From: 2-01-FULL-51-21 sp964348955
GTDB taxonomy: Bacteria; Patescibacteriota; Minisyncoccia; Phycocordibacterales; 2-01-FULL-51-21
NCBI GenBank assembly: GCA_964348955.1
Contig: CAYGEN010000015.1
Coordinates: 1-16,844 of the forward strand
Length of the DNA stretch: 16,844 nucleotides
Direction: 5' to 3'
In this document: piece after piece, positions 13,296 through 16,844 of the stretch
Layout of the letters: each line of letters opens with the position of its first letter
Numbering within the stretch: position 1 is the stretch's first letter
The notes under the pieces: generated by a model
Seen by the model: only the letters and a program-made list of their open reading frames with translations
Database searches by the model: none
Told to the model about the DNA's origin: nothing
Translations under genes and position numbers: made by a program

Positions 13296-13445
13296 TCATC
13301 CTTCTCCTAGCATCCTTTTATAGAGCAATATGAGCTTATGGCAAAGCGCATGCCATATCGCCCTTCGAAATTCCCTTGGCGTTTCGTCATTGCGGGGCGG
13401 GTCCTTCGCAAGCGCGTCTGAAAATAGTTCCATGAGTGACGTCAC
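13296..13445 (-). CDS. Small hypothetical protein (49 residues)
   Basis: I do not recognise this protein. It starts at a GTG (13445) preceded by AGGGAG with a six-base spacing and ends with TGA eleven bases before the hairpin of a strong minus-strand terminator. The residues read MTSLMELFSDALAKDPPRND, then ETPREFRRAIWHALCHKLIL and LYKRMLGEG: an acidic N-terminal half and a basic, probably helical, amphipathic C-terminal half with one Cys and two His. The open frame continues upstream to a TAA, about 12 codons before the GTG (QYFLNLIRENAV), so a longer form from a non-standard start is possible. Its own ribosome site and terminator are the main arguments that the gene is real. It diverges from dus. 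Confidence 0.6.
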   Translation of the reverse strand: MTSLMELFSDALAKDPPRNDETPREFRRAIWHALCHKLILLYKRMLGEG

Positions 13446-13516
13446 AGCATTCTCCCTAATCAGGTTCAGGAAATACTGGACTTACTGAATCAAATGGTTT
13501 ACAAAAAGTCAATACA

Positions 13517-14521
<1,005 letters not shown>

Positions 14522-14532
14522 CACTCACACAA

Positions 14533-14566
14533 CCTCGCCAGCTCGAGCTGGCGGGGTAATTTTTTT
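14533..14566 (+). terminator. Terminator of dus
   Basis: A stem built on the palindrome CGCCAGCTCGAGCTGGCG (14536-14553), extended to 14533-14556 with one G-T pair, is followed by TAA and seven T residues (14560-14566). Confidence 0.9.
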
Positions 14567-14569
14567 GCT

Positions 14570-14597
14570 TTGTCTCCCGCTTCCTTGCGCGTATAAT
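14570..14597 (+). promoter_or_regulatory. dnaX promoter, leaderless arrangement
   Basis: TTGTCT (14570-14575) and a consensus TATAAT (14592-14597) are separated by 16 bases. Exactly seven bases lie between the -10 box and the ATG at 14605, so transcription should begin at the start codon. An in-frame ATG at 14596 is part of the -10 box and cannot be the start. Confidence 0.75.
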
Positions 14598-14604
14598 GGG
14601 TGCC

Positions 14605-15648
14605 ATGTCTGAAGCCGCACTCTATCGCAAGTATCGCCCCCAAAATTTCAAAGAAGTGCTCGGACAGGAGCATATCGTTAAAGTGCTTGAGGGCTCGCTC
14701 CAGCAGAAAAATATCGCGCACGCATATCTCTTTGCCGGCTCGCGCGGTACGGGGAAGACATCGGTGGCGCGCATTCTCGCGCGCGATATCGGCTGTTCGC
14801 AAAACGATATTTATGAAATAGATGCCGCGTCAAATCGCGGCATTGATGACATACGCGAACTGCGCGAGGGCGTAGCCATGTTGCCGCTTGAGTCTCCCTA
14901 CAAAGTGTACATCATTGACGAAGCGCACATGCTCACCAAGGAAGCATGGAATGCGCTCTTGAAAACACTTGAAGAACCGCCGCCGTATGCGGTATTCGTA
15001 CTTGCCACGACCGAGCTTGAGAAAGTTCCTGATACGATTGTGTCGCGTTGCCAGACATTCATTTTTCGCAAACCCTCGCATGAGCTTTTGAAGGAATTGG
15101 TGCTGAAAATTGCCCGCACCGAAGGGTTTACGCTTGAACCTTCTTCCGCCGACCTCATTGCACTTTTGGGTGAAGGCTCGTTTCGCGATACGCAGGGAAT
15201 TTTGCAGAAGGTTATTTTTTCTTCTAAAGACAAAAAGATAAGCGCGGCGGAGGTGGAGGAGGTGGCAGGCGCGCCCAAGGGCGCGCTTGTAAACGCGATT
15301 GTGGAGGGGATTGCGAAGAGCGATCTCCCTTCGGCGCTTTTTGCGATAGAGGAAGCGGTAACGCAAAATGCGGAGATGAAAACGCTCATGAAGTTGCTTC
15401 TCCATAAAGTGCGCGCGGTGTTACTTTTACGTTTCGCTCCAGAAATGGAGAAAGGATTTGCCGAACAATTTGGCGGCGAAGATTTTAAATTTCTCAAAGG
15501 GCTTTCGGGCAAGGAGGGCGTTAACATCTCCTCGTCCGCGCTCTACGAGCTTCTTGGTGCGTATGATGCCATCGGTCGCTCATACATTCCGCAGCTTCCG
15601 CTAGAGCTCGCGCTCGTAAAAATTTGCAAAGGAAAAGGTGGAGAGTAG
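14605..15648 (+). CDS. dnaX: DNA polymerase III clamp-loader subunit DnaX (short form)
   Basis: DnaX is the ATPase of the clamp loader that places the sliding clamp on primed DNA. The 347-residue protein begins MSEAALYRKYRPQNFKEVLG, has Walker A GSRGTGKT at 45-52, Walker B VYIIDEAH at 101-108, sensor 1 LATTE at 133-137, the arginine-finger SRC at 147-149 and sensor 2 in GEGSFRDTQGILQK. Domain III follows and the chain then ends, without the tau-specific part. Between ILARDIGCS (about residue 65) and IYEIDAASN the usual Cys4 zinc module of about 35 residues is missing, with only a few residues bridging. The start at 14605 is fixed by the promoter. dnaX stands behind the dus terminator as its own unit. 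Confidence 0.93.
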   Translation: MSEAALYRKYRPQNFKEVLGQEHIVKVLEGSLQQKNIAHAYLFAGSRGTGKTSVARILARDIGCSQNDIYEIDAASNRGIDDIRELREGVAMLPLESPYKVYIIDEAHMLTKEAWNALLKTLEEPPPYAVFVLATTELEKVPDTIVSRCQTFIFRKPSHELLKELVLKIARTEGFTLEPSSADLIALLGEGSFRDTQGILQKVIFSSKDKKISAAEVEEVAGAPKGALVNAIVEGIAKSDLPSALFAIEEAVTQNAEMKTLMKLLLHKVRAVLLLRFAPEMEKGFAEQFGGEDFKFLKGLSGKEGVNISSSALYELLGAYDAIGRSYIPQLPLELALVKICKGKGGE

Positions 15649-15740
15649 TCTGCCCCCTGTCGCCTATATAGTTTTCCACTGGACAAAGAGGCGCCCGTTG
15701 TGGCAGATTAAGGAAGGAGTTGTTCTTATTTCAATTTTCA

Positions 15741-16061
15741 ATGGGGGAAGTCGTGGCAAAGAACGAGAACGAGAATAAAGAGCGAAACGACCGTGCGGCA
15801 AAAAGCCAGTTGGTGCCGTGTCCGGAATGCGGAGGCATACAACCAGATCGCGGATGCAACTCGTGCGGCTATTCGGGGGTAGTAACTCCCGAGATGCACG
15901 CATCCTATGTCGCTTCCGGAAGACCAATTGTGCCATCAATTATTCTCCAAGCCGAAAAGATTCATGCGCGTCAAGAATATGCGCGTCAATTCGCTTTAAA
16001 GCTCGACTTTGATGTTGTCGGCACACAGCCAAAACCGAAAACTGATGAGCAAATGAGCTAA
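15741..16061 (+). CDS. Small zinc-ribbon hypothetical protein
   Basis: I do not recognise the function. The 106-residue protein has a charged, Asn/Glu/Lys-rich N-terminus (AKNENENKERNDRAAK), a Cys4 ribbon CPECGG ... CNSCGYSG typical of zinc binding, a middle part VTPEMHASYVASGRPIVPS, a probable helix (ILQAEKIHARQEYARQFALKL) and a polar end. The start is uncertain: ATG at 15741 is used here, a TTG at 15720 lies right after AAGGAAGGAG, and a GTG at 15753 follows GGGGGAA and would begin MAKNENEN. It is followed by a strong terminator. The 92 bases between dnaX and this gene show no clear promoter beyond a TATATA at 15665-15670. Confidence 0.7.
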   Translation: MGEVVAKNENENKERNDRAAKSQLVPCPECGGIQPDRGCNSCGYSGVVTPEMHASYVASGRPIVPSIILQAEKIHARQEYARQFALKLDFDVVGTQPKPKTDEQMS

Positions 16062-16091
16062 CCCTCCTTCCAGTAATTCCAGCAACCTTGT

Positions 16092-16142
16092 TTCGGTGAG
16101 ATAGCCGTGAAAGAAGCTATCTCACCGAAGTGGGGTTTTTTT
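16092..16142 (+). terminator. Intrinsic terminator of the zinc-ribbon gene
   Basis: A perfect 14-base-pair stem (TTCGGTGAGATAGC at 16092-16105, complement at 16116-16129) with a 10-base loop is followed by GTGGGG and seven T residues (16136-16142), then more T-rich sequence. Confidence 0.85.
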
Positions 16143-16211
16143 GTGTTTTTTGTTTTGAATGCACCACACAGGCACTTCTTGTTTTCTAATTCCCTAGGGT
16201 CTAAGAAAACA

Positions 16212-16471
16212 AAGTGGATTCGGCTCGCTCACCACAGGTCGTACCACGTATTCGCTTCTCACCTCGCTCACCTCACTCTCGAAATATAACTAGGTACAAT
16301 GTTTCGATGGATTCGGCGGGCTCACCACAGGCTTCTACTCGCACGCTGTGTACGAGCGTACTCGTCCACGCGCTCCTCGCTCGTCGAAATATAACTGGGT
16401 ACAATGTTTCAACTTCACTCGGACGCTGTGTACGAGCGTACTCGTCCACGCGCTCCTCGCTCGTCGAAATA
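16212..16471 (+). repeat. Dispersed repeat block, right copies
   Basis: Three partial units follow each other. A 49-base segment, starting ACGCTGTGTACGAGCG and ending CTCGTCGAAATA, occurs identically at 16343-16391 and 16423-16471, 80 bases apart. CGAAATATAACT[AG]GGTACAATGTTTC occurs after 16281 and after 16385. GGATTCGGC followed by GCTCACCACAGG occurs near 16214 and 16310. The whole block matches 1-215 in opposite orientation. A 91-residue open frame through the block is an effect of the repeat, not a gene. Bases 16143-16211 hold nothing recognised. Confidence 0.85.
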
Positions 16472-16472
16472 A

Positions 16473-16490
16473 ATTATGATATATCATAAT
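16473..16490. repeat. 18-base perfect palindrome with TGATATATCA core
   Basis: ATTATGATATATCATAAT is symmetric throughout and directly abuts the last dispersed-repeat unit. Its centre GATATATC is the same as in the palindromes at 248-283 and 990-1009; only the flanking C/G pair is changed to T/A. Confidence 0.65.
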
Positions 16491-16540
16491 ACTACCCATA
16501 CACCCCCGCATTCGCTCTAACGGCGAGATATTTTATTTTG

Positions 16541-16549
16541 TGCTATACT
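16541..16549 (+). promoter_or_regulatory. Extended -10 promoter of the last small gene
   Basis: TGCTATACT matches the extended -10 pattern TGnTATAAT with one mismatch. It lies 35 bases before the ATG at 16585; no clear -35 box is present, as is usual for extended -10 promoters. Confidence 0.55.
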
Positions 16550-16584
16550 TTTACTTTGGACCTAGTAGAAAAGAGGAGGAACAG

Positions 16585-16794
16585 ATGAGGGCATATATTT
16601 GCTCGCATTGTGGAACCGTACTTCTGCCACACCCCGGCGCCTCTCGCTGGTTTGAGTGTCCGCAGTGCGGGCGTGATAACTTATTTCCTTTTGCAAATAC
16701 GAAAGGGACAACACGGGCGCGCGCGCAAGCGCGCGCCCTCTTTATTTTCTTCTTCTTCACATTTCCTCACTTTTTCAGTATTATGCAAGTGTAG
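16585..16794 (+). CDS. Small zinc-ribbon protein whose frame runs through its own terminator
   Basis: The start is clear: GAGGAGG five bases before the ATG, with an extended -10 promoter upstream. The first 40 residues form a compact zinc ribbon with Cys6 and Cys9 (ICSHCG) and Cys25 and Cys28 (ECPQCGRDN). The frame then has no stop codon before a strong intrinsic terminator at 16715-16748; it continues through it as TRARAQARALFIFFFFTF and stops at 16792-16794 after crossing the promoter of tRNA-Gln. The tail from about residue 43 is thus encoded by terminator and promoter sequence and is unlikely to be a normal domain. Either most mRNAs end without a stop codon, or a stop has been lost. All three plus frames lack a stop across the hairpin, so a simple frameshift does not restore one. 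Function unknown; a nucleic-acid-binding role is only a guess. Confidence 0.7.
   Translation: MRAYICSHCGTVLLPHPGASRWFECPQCGRDNLFPFANTKGTTRARAQARALFIFFFFTFPHFFSIMQV
16715..16748 (+). terminator. Intrinsic terminator inside the small zinc-ribbon frame
   Basis: GGGCGCGCGC (16715-16724) pairs with GCGCGCGCCC (16729-16738) around a GCAA loop, followed by TCTTTATTTTC and further pyrimidine-rich sequence. This is a strong stem with an imperfect T-tract. Confidence 0.75.
16756..16784 (+). promoter_or_regulatory. tRNA-Gln promoter
   Basis: TTCACA (16756-16761) and TATTAT (16779-16784) are separated by 17 bases, placing transcription start near 16791, a few bases before the tRNA. It overlaps the last codons of the preceding frame. 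Confidence 0.65.
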
Positions 16795-16798
16795 GCAT

Positions 16799-16844
16799 TG
16801 CCGGGTCGTCTAATGGTAGGACATCGCCCTTTGGAGGCGAGTAT
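16799..16844 (+). tRNA. tRNA-Gln (anticodon UUG), cut by the window end
   Basis: The 5' acceptor strand TGCCGGG, TC at positions 8-9, a D arm GTC-TAATGGTAG-GAC, and an anticodon stem TCGCC/GGCGA around loop CTTTGGA give anticodon TTG. U at position 1 fits bacterial tRNA-Gln. The T arm and 3' end lie beyond the window. Confidence 0.88.

Noticed and set aside
16343..16471. CRISPR array
   Set aside because: The repeated segment is 49 bases with only two full copies and the intervening sequence is itself made of repeat parts; no cas genes are present.
16214..16489. 91-residue plus-strand frame through the repeat block
   Set aside because: Its sequence repeats with the DNA repeat, lacks a ribosome site and has no family similarity.

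Overview
The window looks like a stretch of chromosome from a member of the Candidate Phyla Radiation (Patescibacteria), most likely a Parcubacteria-type lineage. This is inferred from gene style, not from a database match: reduced versions of universal proteins (a 347-residue DnaX without the usual zinc module, a 522-residue RelA/SpoT protein without the C-terminal regulatory part), small zinc-ribbon proteins of unknown function, a tRNA-processing gene close to tRNA genes, and short intergenic repeats. TGA is used as a stop (for example in pyrF), so there is no sign of the recoded genetic code of Gracilibacteria or Absconditabacteria. All gene names rest on family motifs read by eye.

Layout: 1-371 is non-coding and holds a copy of a dispersed repeat (interrupted by an 85-base hairpin-bearing insertion) and a perfect 36-base palindrome. 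372-1946 holds miaA (minus) and a divergent 2-Cys peroxiredoxin (plus) with overlapping promoters. 2004-3437 is a pyrF-pyrE operon (minus) making UMP from orotate. 3438-4233 is a complicated intergenic region with a hairpin array, a 10-N assembly gap, a duplicated 3' half of tRNA-Leu(CAA), the 5' end of a second miaA and the intact tRNA-Leu. 4234-6808 holds parB (plus) and a rel/spoT gene (minus) that overlap at their 3' ends. 6859-7356 is an unknown Cys/His protein. 7722-11026 holds dprA and topA (minus), with a long, hairpin-rich leader between them. 11119-13249 is serS and an ftsQ-like gene (plus). 13296-13445 is a 49-residue minus-strand small gene with its own terminator. 13517-15648 holds dus and dnaX (plus). 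15741-16794 holds two small zinc-ribbon genes around a block of dispersed repeats, and the window ends inside tRNA-Gln(UUG).

The genes are mostly housekeeping: tRNA modification (MiaA, Dus), tRNA charging (SerRS), replication and chromosome upkeep (DnaX, TopA, ParB), DNA uptake/recombination (DprA), division (FtsQ), stringent response (Rel), nucleotide synthesis (PyrE, PyrF) and peroxide defence. Two themes stand out. First, several genes (dnaX, rel, probably parB) have a good -10 box 7-9 bases before the start codon and no Shine-Dalgarno site, so they are probably translated from leaderless mRNAs, while pyrE and others keep good Shine-Dalgarno sites. Second, the last small gene reads through its own intrinsic terminator without a stop codon, an arrangement that would produce non-stop mRNA.
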